Below, in pieces: positions 16,584-24,016 of a DNA stretch of 64,000 nt. The position numbers were made by a program, and so were the translations under genes. The notes below the pieces were generated by a model. The model had not been told where the DNA came from and searched no databases. It saw only the letters and a list, made by a program, of their open reading frames with translations. The stretch is from JADJGC01 sp964617645 (lineage in GTDB: Bacteria; Zixibacteria; MSB-5A5; CAIYYT01): the NCBI GenBank assembly GCA_964617645.1, contig CAZTYE010000001.1, positions 1 through 64,000 of the forward strand, read 5' to 3'. Every line of letters starts with the position of its first letter. Within the stretch, counting starts at the first letter, position 1.

Positions 16584-18499
16584 TAGTTCGAGACCCGAAT
16601 CCAACCCTGCATTTCTTGATGCAATGCCGAACAGAAGTCGGTACAGTAGAACGGAATCACGCCCGGCATCTTGGGCTCCCAAAGCAAGGTGCGCGTCTGA
16701 CCCGGCATAATCAACAACTCGGAGTTGTTGGCGCCGAGCACACTGAATCCGTGCGGCACATCCCAGTCCTGTTCGAGGTTGGTGACGTGGAAAAACACCT
16801 TGTCACCAACTTTGATGCCTTCAATGTTGTCCGGCGCAAAGTGGGTGCGGATGGTGCTCATATAGACGTGCACTTCATTGCCGTCACGCACAACGCGCGC
16901 TTCGTTCTCAGCCTTAATGGCATGCGGGTTGTGATTGTTCTCGATTGGGTAGTAGCGCACCGATTTGTCTTTGATCAGCGTCGCCGGACAGGCCTGCGCG
17001 TAGTGCGGTTCGCCGATCGTCGGGAAGTCGAGTAGCAGTTTCATTTTGTCGCCGGTGATGTCGATCAACTGCGCCGATTGTGTCAACTCCGGACCGGTTG
17101 GGAGGTAACGGTCTTTGGTGATCTTATTGAGCGCGACGACGTACTTGCCGTACGGCTGTTTGGTGTCGCCGCCGGGGATCAGCAGATGACCGATGGAGTA
17201 GTAGGTTGGAATGCGGTCGACAACTTCCCAAGTGCCAAGTTTCCACTTCACAATTTCCGACGAGAGAAACATCGAAGTGTAGCCAAAGCCCTTGCCGTCA
17301 AATTCGGTATGAAGCGGCCCGAGCCCCGGATCTTTGACTTCGCCCGCAATAACCGACTCATACTTGAGAACCGGAATGCCCTCGAACTCGCCGTCGAAGT
17401 CCTTCTTCTCGATCGCTTGTTTCATCTTGCTGAACGAGTGCACGGGAATCAAAGCCGCCAGTTTGCCGCCGGCGACGATGTACTCACCGGACGGGTCGAC
17501 GTCGCAACCGTGCGGCGACTTCGGCGTCGGCATATAATAGAGCAGACCGGGGAAGTCGGTCGCCTTGAGCACTTTGACTTTGCTTAGGACTTCGCTCTTG
17601 GCGACATCGGTCTCATCCATGTAATTGTGGTAGTAGTTAGCGGGCCACTCTTGCCCCTTACCCTGCGCGATTAGCTCTTCGGCGTACTTCCAATTGACGG
17701 CGGCGATGAAGTCCTTGTCGTTTTTCGACGCGTTGACTTCGAGCTGAGTATTCGCTTGTTCGGAGTTGTAGGATGAGAAGAACGACCACCCGTACGACGG
17801 ACCTTTGCCGGAGCGGGAAAGATCGTAGTTGATACCCGGCACAAGAATTTGAAATGCAATATTCATGCGTCCGGTGGTCGGGTCGACCTTTATGAACGAA
17901 ATGGTCCCCTTGAAGTTTTCTTTGTAGGAGTTAATCGGCACGTCGCGCTGAGGAATCGGTATGCTAAAGCGCGTCGATGCGACGACGTACTCAGTTCCGG
18001 GGGTCAGGAACGGCGAACCGTGATTGCCACCCGAATTGGGAATTTCGATAATCTCTTCGGTTTCGAACGTCGTGAGACTGGCGCGGGCGATGCGCGGCGT
18101 GTTGTTACCGTTAATAAATATCCAACGGCCGTCCGTCTGACCATCAGTGACCGATAACTGCGGATGATGCGCGTCATCCCACGGGATGAAGCCGTGCGAG
18201 GTCATGAGGAGCGGTTTGGTTTCCTCCGAGTAGCCGTAGCCCTTCTCCGGATCTTGGCTAAACACGGGAATGACCCGGAACAACCGACCCGACGGCAGCC
18301 CGTAGACCGCGATTTGTCCGCTGAAACCGCCGGACATGAAGGCGTAGAATTCGTCATAGGTGCCGGGCGCAACATAGACCTTCTGCGGAGCGTCGCCGAA
18401 CCCGCCAACTTCTTTCTTGCCGCCGCAACTCATCGCGATCACCACGACAAGCAAAACCGCCATTACTACTGCTGCGAATTTCCAATCGATTCGCTTCAT
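16583..18499 (-). CDS. nosZ: Clade II nitrous oxide reductase, lipoprotein form
   Basis: A 638-residue terminal reductase converting N2O to N2. The N-terminus (MKRIDWKFAAVVMAVLLVVVIAMSC) is a Sec lipoprotein signal with lipobox AMSC (Cys25), not a Tat signal. That is typical of clade II (atypical) NosZ. CuZ histidines are visible in DDAHH (about 108-112), GGNHGSP, SPHGCDV, GPLHTEF, EPHYAQ and NNHNPH. The C-terminal cupredoxin domain carries the CuA ligands in CTDFCSALHQEM (Cys619, Cys623, His627, Met630). Length fits the family. Electrons probably come from the cytochrome c encoded just upstream. The nosL fusion overlaps its stop by one base. Confidence 0.97.
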   Translation of the reverse strand: MKRIDWKFAAVVMAVLLVVVIAMSCGGKKEVGGFGDAPQKVYVAPGTYDEFYAFMSGGFSGQIAVYGLPSGRLFRVIPVFSQDPEKGYGYSEETKPLLMTSHGFIPWDDAHHPQLSVTDGQTDGRWIFINGNNTPRIARASLTTFETEEIIEIPNSGGNHGSPFLTPGTEYVVASTRFSIPIPQRDVPINSYKENFKGTISFIKVDPTTGRMNIAFQILVPGINYDLSRSGKGPSYGWSFFSSYNSEQANTQLEVNASKNDKDFIAAVNWKYAEELIAQGKGQEWPANYYHNYMDETDVAKSEVLSKVKVLKATDFPGLLYYMPTPKSPHGCDVDPSGEYIVAGGKLAALIPVHSFSKMKQAIEKKDFDGEFEGIPVLKYESVIAGEVKDPGLGPLHTEFDGKGFGYTSMFLSSEIVKWKLGTWEVVDRIPTYYSIGHLLIPGGDTKQPYGKYVVALNKITKDRYLPTGPELTQSAQLIDITGDKMKLLLDFPTIGEPHYAQACPATLIKDKSVRYYPIENNHNPHAIKAENEARVVRDGNEVHVYMSTIRTHFAPDNIEGIKVGDKVFFHVTNLEQDWDVPHGFSVLGANNSELLIMPGQTRTLLWEPKMPGVIPFYCTDFCSALHQEMQGWIRVSN

Positions 18500-18540
18500 T
18501 GTGTACTCCTTATCTTCTCAAGTCTTCCCATCTTTTCGTT

Positions 18541-19092
18541 TTATTGTCCGGCTGTGGTTGGCGGCGGAGGCGGCGTGCCGAATCCCGGCTGCTGCTCCAT
18601 TGGTAGCGGCGGATTGCCGGCCTCCGAACGCAAGAAATCAAGCAGGTCGCGCGCCATCTCCGGCGTGATGCCCTGAATCGTCATGAATTGCGCGTACTGC
18701 GCGACCATCTGCTTGCCGTCGGGGTGCAGTTTTCCCATTTGTTCCGGATTAAGAATTTGATTCATCACATACTCAGGCGACCGCCGCTTGGTGATGTCAC
18801 GGAGCGCCGGGCCGGTCTTGCGCTGGTCGAGATAGTGGCAGGTCGCACATTTTTGGATAAACGTCTGCTTGCCGCGCGTTGCGGCATCGGCGCTGACCGC
18901 GTCTAACTTGATTTCGGTCGTGATCGGGCCGATTCCGTGCTGGATTTCCCAGCTCGTGAAATTGCCCTGCTGCCAACGAGCTTGGCGTTCGGCATCCGTC
19001 TCCGGAGCCGACGAACACGCGCCAAGCAGGGCGATGACGATTGTCACGGCGCCCAGCACGCTGCAAACGGTAAGTTTGGCTTTGAGGTTCAT
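18541..19092 (-). CDS. Lipoprotein c-type cytochrome of the nos cluster
   Basis: A 183-residue monohaem cytochrome c. The lipobox is LGAC (Cys26), and the haem site CATCH is at residues 82-86. A candidate distal Met is in NPEQMGKLHPDGKQM. The tail is proline-rich. As first gene of the clade II nos cluster it is the likely electron donor to NosZ, as NosC-type cytochromes are thought to be; this is inference from position. AGGAG precedes the start by 5-6 bases, and a small perfect hairpin sits directly upstream of it. Forty-one bases separate it from nosZ. Confidence 0.88.
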   Translation of the reverse strand: MNLKAKLTVCSVLGAVTIVIALLGACSSAPETDAERQARWQQGNFTSWEIQHGIGPITTEIKLDAVSADAATRGKQTFIQKCATCHYLDQRKTGPALRDITKRRSPEYVMNQILNPEQMGKLHPDGKQMVAQYAQFMTIQGITPEMARDLLDFLRSEAGNPPLPMEQQPGFGTPPPPPTTAGQ

Positions 19093-19104
19093 GTTTTTCT
19101 CCTG

Positions 19105-19120
19105 CCTACCGGAGGGTAGG
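19105..19120 (-). promoter_or_regulatory. Hairpin directly before the cytochrome ribosome binding site
   Basis: CCTACC and GGTAGG form a perfect 6-bp stem with a 4-base loop. It ends one base before the CAGGAG ribosome binding site of the first nos gene. It could influence translation or mRNA stability; no function is shown by sequence alone. Confidence 0.5.
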
Positions 19121-19131
19121 ACAATTTATGA

Positions 19132-19149
19132 TTGTGATTTAGTTCACAA
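19132..19149. promoter_or_regulatory. CRP/FNR-family operator upstream of the nos cluster
   Basis: A perfect dyad, TTGTGA-N6-TCACAA. It matches the CRP-type consensus (TGTGA-N6-TCACA) more closely than FNR (TTGAT-N4-ATCAA). Its centre is 48 bases before the cytochrome start codon. With a ribosome binding site at 19099-19103, class II activation would leave almost no leader, so repression or a different promoter geometry is also possible. Confidence 0.65.
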
Positions 19150-19165
19150 GCGAATGTAGCAGATA

Positions 19166-19183
19166 TAAGAGTATGATGTCCGA
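19166..19183. promoter_or_regulatory. Rrf2-operator-like half site in the nos upstream region
   Basis: GTCCGA (19178-19183) followed by AATGA repeats the right half of the dyad in front of the Rrf2 gene (GTCCGAAAAATGA). The left half (TAAGAG) is degenerate relative to TCGGAC. Binding by the adjacent Rrf2 protein is inferred. Confidence 0.4.
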
Positions 19184-19228
19184 AATGATTCTGACGTGTA
19201 ATTCTCTTGAAGCCCATAGCAATCGCTC

Positions 19229-19663
19229 TCAATGTCTCAAGACGTTCTTGTGGAGGTCGTGCGCCAGCGCGCTGAGCGTGGTCCGGGCAAACATTCTGCG
19301 CAGGTCCTCGCGCCGTTTCGACCAGCTCTCGTGCAGGGGACAGGGCGTCGCTTCGCCGCACCCGGGCAGGCCGAGCGCACACTCGGTAAAAAGCGCCATG
19401 CCGTCGACCGCGGCGATGATGTCGATCAGCGCAATCGCATGCGCCGGCCGCGCCAGCCCAACGCCGCCATTGGGGCCTTTGAATGACTCCATAATCTTGG
19501 CCTCGGTCAACTCCTGCATGATCTTGGTGAGAAAGTGGAACGACAAACCAAGCTCGTCAGCCAACTCGCGGATCGGAATGAACTTGCGGCCCTCCCGTGT
19601 TTCCCTCGTCGCCACCAGTAGGGCGGCGCGGATCGCGTATGTGCAGCCTTTAGAAAAGAGCAT
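19229..19663 (-). CDS. Rrf2-family transcriptional regulator
   Basis: A 144-residue winged-helix regulator of the Rrf2 family (LFSKGCTYAIRAALLVA at the N-terminus; helix-turn-helix around ELADELGLSFHFLTKIM; wing KGPNGGVGLARP). Three cysteines, Cys95, Cys102 and Cys108 (ECALGLPGCGEATPC), are spaced as in iron-sulfur members such as NsrR and IscR. An Fe-S cluster sensing NO, oxygen or iron is therefore likely. It lies 137 bases upstream of the nos cluster in the same direction. A TTGACA promoter with a perfect dyad over the predicted start suggests autoregulation. Confidence 0.88.
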   Translation of the reverse strand: MLFSKGCTYAIRAALLVATRETREGRKFIPIRELADELGLSFHFLTKIMQELTEAKIMESFKGPNGGVGLARPAHAIALIDIIAAVDGMALFTECALGLPGCGEATPCPLHESWSKRREDLRRMFARTTLSALAHDLHKNVLRH

Positions 19664-19688
19664 CTAATCTCACCAGTTATTTAAGACA

Positions 19689-19735
19689 TCGGACTCTCTT
19701 GTCCGAAAAATGAGAGAAATCTTTCACAATGTCAA
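19689..19735 (-). promoter_or_regulatory. Promoter and autoregulatory dyad of the Rrf2 gene
   Basis: On the minus strand TTGACA (19735-19730), 17 bases, CATTTT (19712-19707), and immediately after it the perfect dyad TCGGAC-N6-GTCCGA (19689-19706), which would cover the transcription start. This is the geometry of a self-repressing gene. Confidence 0.6.
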
Positions 19736-20025
19736 GTGAATTTTTGAGAAATATTGGAAATTTTCCGATTCGCCTCGTCGAAATCACGCGATTGCGACTT
19801 GTCAAACAGCGCATGCCGTGTCAACGGTCAGATACATAGCGGCACAGGGAGTTGCCACATAAGTACGGAATCCCAGCCACATATCGAGTTCGCCTTGACC
19901 GCCCGCTCTCGTATCGACGAGTCGATAAGCGGCGTCAGAAGGACCATCGAGGGAAATCTTGGCTCAATCTGACCAAGATGGGATTTTTTCGCGATGTCCT
20001 GCGCCAGAGGTCCATTTCATGCGCC

Positions 20026-20052
20026 GGCCGGATGCTTGAGTTGCATCCGGCC
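20026..20052 (-). terminator. Stem-loop after the dockerin repeat-protein gene
   Basis: A perfect 10-bp stem, GGCCGGATGC (20026-20035) with GCATCCGGCC (20043-20052), and a 7-base loop. It lies 30 bases beyond the stop of the minus-strand gene, at the end of the long minus-strand run. No T run is present on either side. Confidence 0.55.
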
Positions 20053-20081
20053 ATCGCAAAGAACAATGAAATACTGTAGTG

Positions 20082-21956
20082 TCAGCACCCGGCAGGCATG
20101 GCACCACCGGCAAAGATGTAATTAATCAAGAAAACGGCATCGGCAATCGACAGGGCCTTGTTGCCGTCGGCATCTCCTAAGCAGACTTGCGCCGGCGCTG
20201 GACCTCCGGCGAAAATGTAGTTGATCAATACAACCGGGTCGGCAATCGACCACGAGCCGTTGCCGTCGGCGTCACCGCACTTGCATGGCGATCCGCCAGT
20301 AGCAAATTTGACGTTTACCGTCGTGTCCTTGGCGACCGAGACATTGAACAACTTCACCGAATCCCGTGTCGGCGAACTCGGACGTGGAATGTAAAGGAGA
20401 TTGTAGACATCCGCCGGAACGACGACATCGTAGAATCCGGCAGCAGAACTTGTGTCACCCGGGGTGTAGATTGTGTCGCCGGTGGAGACATCGATGGCGC
20501 GGACGCGAGCGCCGGAGTAAAGTGCGTTTGCCGAATCGCGTACCGTGCCGGATAGAATGAAGCCGGACTGAAGGGACACCGGCAGGTTTGTGTTTACACT
20601 CAGGTTTTGATTGGGAAATTGTTTGCCTACCAGTTTCGCTGCGATTGGCGGGTTGAAATTCAAGCGATATTGTCCGGGCGTGACGACGACGGAGATTGTC
20701 CCAGTCGCCGAGGAAACATCGTCGAACAAGTAAGCCTCGGCGCCACCGGGCAACAAGAAAGCATCCACATCGACATTGGCAACCGGACCACCGGGGCCGG
20801 TAACGGTTGCGGTCAGCACGATTCCGCTGGGGACGGTTACATTAACTACAGTATCCTTGTTTACGGGGACATTCAATCGAAGAATCGGAGCCTTGCCGGA
20901 GGCCACTGGCGGTCGGTAGGCGAGATTGTAAGTGCCGATGGGAAGCACAATGCCGTAAGCGCCGGCGCCGTCGGTGTTGTCGAAGGGAGTGAACATGCGC
21001 GCATTGTTGGAACTGCGATCAACGTTTATATCGACGCCACCGAGTCCCGCGCCGCCGGAAACACTGACAACGCCCGACAGAATTATGCCGGACTGAAGCG
21101 TGAAGTTGACCATTTTATCGGCGTTGACGACTACCGACAGCGACTCCTTGGGAACTAACTTCGTCGCGGTCAATGGTTCAACCTGAATGTCGAATGTGCC
21201 CCCCGGAATGAGCAGTGAATAATTGCCGAGTGCGTCCGTGTTGTCGCTGGGAGTTATCAGCGTTACCCCGGTGCTTGGATCGACGATATCCAGATCGACG
21301 TCAAACACCGGAACGAGCGACTGATTGCGAACGGTCCCGGACAGGAAGTAGCCAGAAACCATTACGACATTGATGGTCGTGTCCCCTGTGATGTTGACAC
21401 CCTCAATTTCCAGCGGCACCCATCGTTGGCCCGGCAGAGTCGACCGCCAGCGAATCCGAAAGACATCGTCCGGGAGCAGAATCTGGTATTGACCCAAAAG
21501 GTTGGTGTTGTCGCCGGGCGTATCAAATAGATTCCCGCTCGATTGGATGTAAGCATTCAGATCAATGTCGACAATCGGATTGCCCAACGTATCTGTAACC
21601 GTTCCGGTCACCAGGTTGCCTTGAACCAACGAGCCATTCACCGTCGTATTGCCTGAGACCACAATCGGCGTGTACAATCGCGGCAACAAGAGCGTGCCGA
21701 CGTCCGGCACGAATTCCACGCCGTAGGTTCCGGCGCTGATGTTGAGGATCGAATAGAGCCCGTTGTTGTCGGTACGGGTTTGCGGAATCCCAATCGGGTT
21801 GCCAAATTGATCGTATAAGAACACGTCTACATTGTTCACCGGCGCTGCAAGCGGATCAGTCACAGTTCCGGAGATGGTGAATCCAAGAGCACTGACAGCG
21901 GTCAATAATACGGTGATGAACACGATGCCGGCGGCCGTTCGGAGCTTTCCGCGCAT
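20082..21956 (-). CDS. Secreted repeat protein: carboxypeptidase-regulatory-like modules plus dockerin
   Basis: A 624-residue secreted protein of unknown function. The signal peptide (MRGKLRTAAGIVFITVLLTAVSALG) starts at 21956 with AAAGGA upstream. About seven modules of some 75 residues follow, each of the form SGTVTDxxGxPVxxVDV, TPxDNTDxxGxYxxxxPxGxYxLxxxPP. These resemble the carboxypeptidase-regulatory-like (transthyretin-type) beta sandwich. The last 65 residues are a type I dockerin (CGDADGNGSWSIADPV, GDADGNKALSIADAVFLINYIFAGG). The gene directly follows a sister protein with the same modules, suggesting duplication, and is the distal gene of the polysaccharide run. A surface adhesin or structural role is a guess. 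Confidence 0.8.
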   Translation of the reverse strand: MRGKLRTAAGIVFITVLLTAVSALGFTISGTVTDPLAAPVNNVDVFLYDQFGNPIGIPQTRTDNNGLYSILNISAGTYGVEFVPDVGTLLLPRLYTPIVVSGNTTVNGSLVQGNLVTGTVTDTLGNPIVDIDLNAYIQSSGNLFDTPGDNTNLLGQYQILLPDDVFRIRWRSTLPGQRWVPLEIEGVNITGDTTINVVMVSGYFLSGTVRNQSLVPVFDVDLDIVDPSTGVTLITPSDNTDALGNYSLLIPGGTFDIQVEPLTATKLVPKESLSVVVNADKMVNFTLQSGIILSGVVSVSGGAGLGGVDINVDRSSNNARMFTPFDNTDGAGAYGIVLPIGTYNLAYRPPVASGKAPILRLNVPVNKDTVVNVTVPSGIVLTATVTGPGGPVANVDVDAFLLPGGAEAYLFDDVSSATGTISVVVTPGQYRLNFNPPIAAKLVGKQFPNQNLSVNTNLPVSLQSGFILSGTVRDSANALYSGARVRAIDVSTGDTIYTPGDTSSAAGFYDVVVPADVYNLLYIPRPSSPTRDSVKLFNVSVAKDTTVNVKFATGGSPCKCGDADGNGSWSIADPVVLINYIFAGGPAPAQVCLGDADGNKALSIADAVFLINYIFAGGAMPAGC

Positions 21957-22013
21957 GGGCAGGTCCTTTCTGTGAAGTAGCATAATATAATAGAAATTCC
22001 ATACTCTAATCTG

Positions 22014-23969
22014 TTAGCGGCGAATTCGAGCCAACTTGAGCAGCCTTGTGCTGTCGTTTGCCTGAATGAGGCACACGTAGACGCCATCGGCGACTTCCTG
22101 ATTGTCGGCATTGTGTCCGTCCCATTCGACTTCGTAGCCGCCCACCGGGTCGGATTGGTCACGAAGAGTTCGAATCAATTCACCGCCAATCGAATAGACC
22201 TTGATGATGGTCCGCGCCGTTTCCAGCAATTCATAGCGGATTGTGGTCGTGGTCGAAAACGGATTGGGAAATGGCGGTGGCACTAAGACGACATTTTCGG
22301 CGTCTGAATCCGCGCGTTTGAGCGCGAAGACCAGGGTTGTGTCACCGGTGACGGTGACGTCATTCATCGTAACTGCCAGGAGATCCGATCCTGAAGGCGG
22401 CACAGCCTTGAGGTCAAAGGCGCCAAGGGGGAGCACGAGATGAGCGACGCCGTTCGGGTCGGTCTTGTCGTAGGGCGTGAAGATAACCGCCGCGTTGCCG
22501 GTGAAATTGACGTCGATGTTTGCATTCGCGATCGGGGTGTCTTGCGCAGTGGTGACGACACAAGCGACGCGATAGCCCGATACCAGACCAAACGGCGACA
22601 GCGCTGTGTCGCTATCGATCCGCAAGTTCCTGATGACCCCGGCGATGTACCGAGTCGTGATTGGCGGAATCAGATGCAATGTGAAGTCACCGGTGGGAAC
22701 GGCGATGTCGTAGCTGCCCGACAAATCGGTCAGATTGTTCTGAAGAAAGATCTTCGCGCCGCTGATCGGGTTTCGCAGTTCAAGAAGAATCTCAGGTACC
22801 CCTTGCTCACTTTCGTCCACGACTCGGCCGGTCATGCGCACGCGGTTTACTTCGGGCATCCTGGCAGTGACGGCTGTATCAACGCGGAAGTTCACATTCG
22901 AAATCGTGAGCCGATCGTAGGGCGCGCCGACGGGCGGGTCAAGTTCGAGATCGAAGACACCGGAAGAGATCGCATTGACCGAAACGCCGTTGGCGTCGGT
23001 CTTGTCGTGCGGTGTGAACAACTTGGCGCCGGTCCCCGGCACATTGAAATCGATATCAACATTCTCGATGGGAATGTCATTCTCATCCGTAACAGTGACA
23101 CTGACAAGAATTCCGGAGCCGACCTCAACACTCCATGTCGTGTCGCCGTCGATCGTGAATCCGGAAATTCCCTGTCCGATCAGACGACTTCCCGGCAGCG
23201 GTACGAAGCGAAGTTCAAATTCGCCGCGCGGCACCACGACACTGTAGTTGCCCGCCAAGTCGGTCGAATTGTCCGAGACGAAGACTTTTTCACCGGTAGC
23301 CTGGATCTTCAATTCAACGTCGATATCGGGAAGACCGTGTCCCTCTGTATCGCGGACACTTCCCGACAGTGCGAAGCCGCGGCTGAGCACCGCGTGATAC
23401 GCTGTATCCTTCGTGACAACGAACGAATCGATTTGCAGACCCCGCCAGCCGCTGCCGATTGGGGGATCGAAGCGCAACCGATATTGATCGGGCGGTACCA
23501 CCACCCAGAAGCTGCCATCTCCCGGCAGGCTATTGTCGTCGCCGGTGTATACTCGACCTCCAGTAAGTCGGTCGAAATCGAGATCGATATCGCCGATCGG
23601 GTTACCCAGGCTATCCTTGACGCTTCCACTGACGATTAAGCCGCTCTGGAGGACGACATCAAGAGTCCGCGATTGATTGTCGAGGAGTTCGATATCAAAC
23701 ACCTCGGTTCCCATCACTCGCGAGCCGCGCCGCGGGGCAAAAGTTACACGGTAGGTCCCCGAAAGTACACAGATGTTGTAGAAACCGCTGTTATCGGTGT
23801 TATCGCGAGGTGTGACCAGCTTGACTCCGGTGGCTTGATCGAAGAAATCCAAATCGACATTCGCCATCGGGACACCACTTGCGTCACGCACCGTCCCCGA
23901 GAGGCAGGAGACGGCATACGTCTCGGTCGCCACCAGTACGGTAGCTAAAAGCACTAAGGCGACAAACAT
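22014..23969 (-). CDS. Secreted repeat protein with FlgD/T9SS-like C-terminal sorting domain
   Basis: About 651 residues from the ATG at 23969, which begins a hydrophobic signal (MFVALVLLATVLVATETYA). No ribosome binding site is obvious; an in-frame TTG at 23990 is an alternative. The body is about seven carboxypeptidase-regulatory-like modules (for example SGSVKDSLGNPIGDIDLDFD), close in pattern to the downstream gene. The last 90 residues (PPFPNPFSTTTTIRYEL, IIKVYSIGGELIRTL, GYEVEWDGHN, VADGVYVCLIQA) are a FlgD-Ig/type A sorting domain, which in Bacteroidetes-like bacteria directs type IX secretion. It lies 47 bases after the AlgE-type gene, so it is probably in the same operon. Confidence 0.78.
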   Translation of the reverse strand: MFVALVLLATVLVATETYAVSCLSGTVRDASGVPMANVDLDFFDQATGVKLVTPRDNTDNSGFYNICVLSGTYRVTFAPRRGSRVMGTEVFDIELLDNQSRTLDVVLQSGLIVSGSVKDSLGNPIGDIDLDFDRLTGGRVYTGDDNSLPGDGSFWVVVPPDQYRLRFDPPIGSGWRGLQIDSFVVTKDTAYHAVLSRGFALSGSVRDTEGHGLPDIDVELKIQATGEKVFVSDNSTDLAGNYSVVVPRGEFELRFVPLPGSRLIGQGISGFTIDGDTTWSVEVGSGILVSVTVTDENDIPIENVDIDFNVPGTGAKLFTPHDKTDANGVSVNAISSGVFDLELDPPVGAPYDRLTISNVNFRVDTAVTARMPEVNRVRMTGRVVDESEQGVPEILLELRNPISGAKIFLQNNLTDLSGSYDIAVPTGDFTLHLIPPITTRYIAGVIRNLRIDSDTALSPFGLVSGYRVACVVTTAQDTPIANANIDVNFTGNAAVIFTPYDKTDPNGVAHLVLPLGAFDLKAVPPSGSDLLAVTMNDVTVTGDTTLVFALKRADSDAENVVLVPPPFPNPFSTTTTIRYELLETARTIIKVYSIGGELIRTLRDQSDPVGGYEVEWDGHNADNQEVADGVYVCLIQANDSTRLLKLARIRR

Positions 23970-24016
23970 GCAACAATCAGTGTGATTCAAGATCCTTGCC
24001 TTCGTATTCAAGCTCC

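Larger units (their letters stand above)
19664..20081. other. Intergenic region between the Rrf2 gene and the repeat-protein gene
   Basis: 418 bases. The left end holds the Rrf2 promoter and dyad, the right end the hairpin at 20026-20052. From about 19740 to 20020 I see no gene, RNA or repeat. Confidence 0.5.

Noticed and set aside
22440..23639. A 399-codon open frame antisense to the repeat-protein gene
   Set aside because: The repeated Asp/Asn-rich modules on the coding strand generate it; the translation has no family resemblance or signal.
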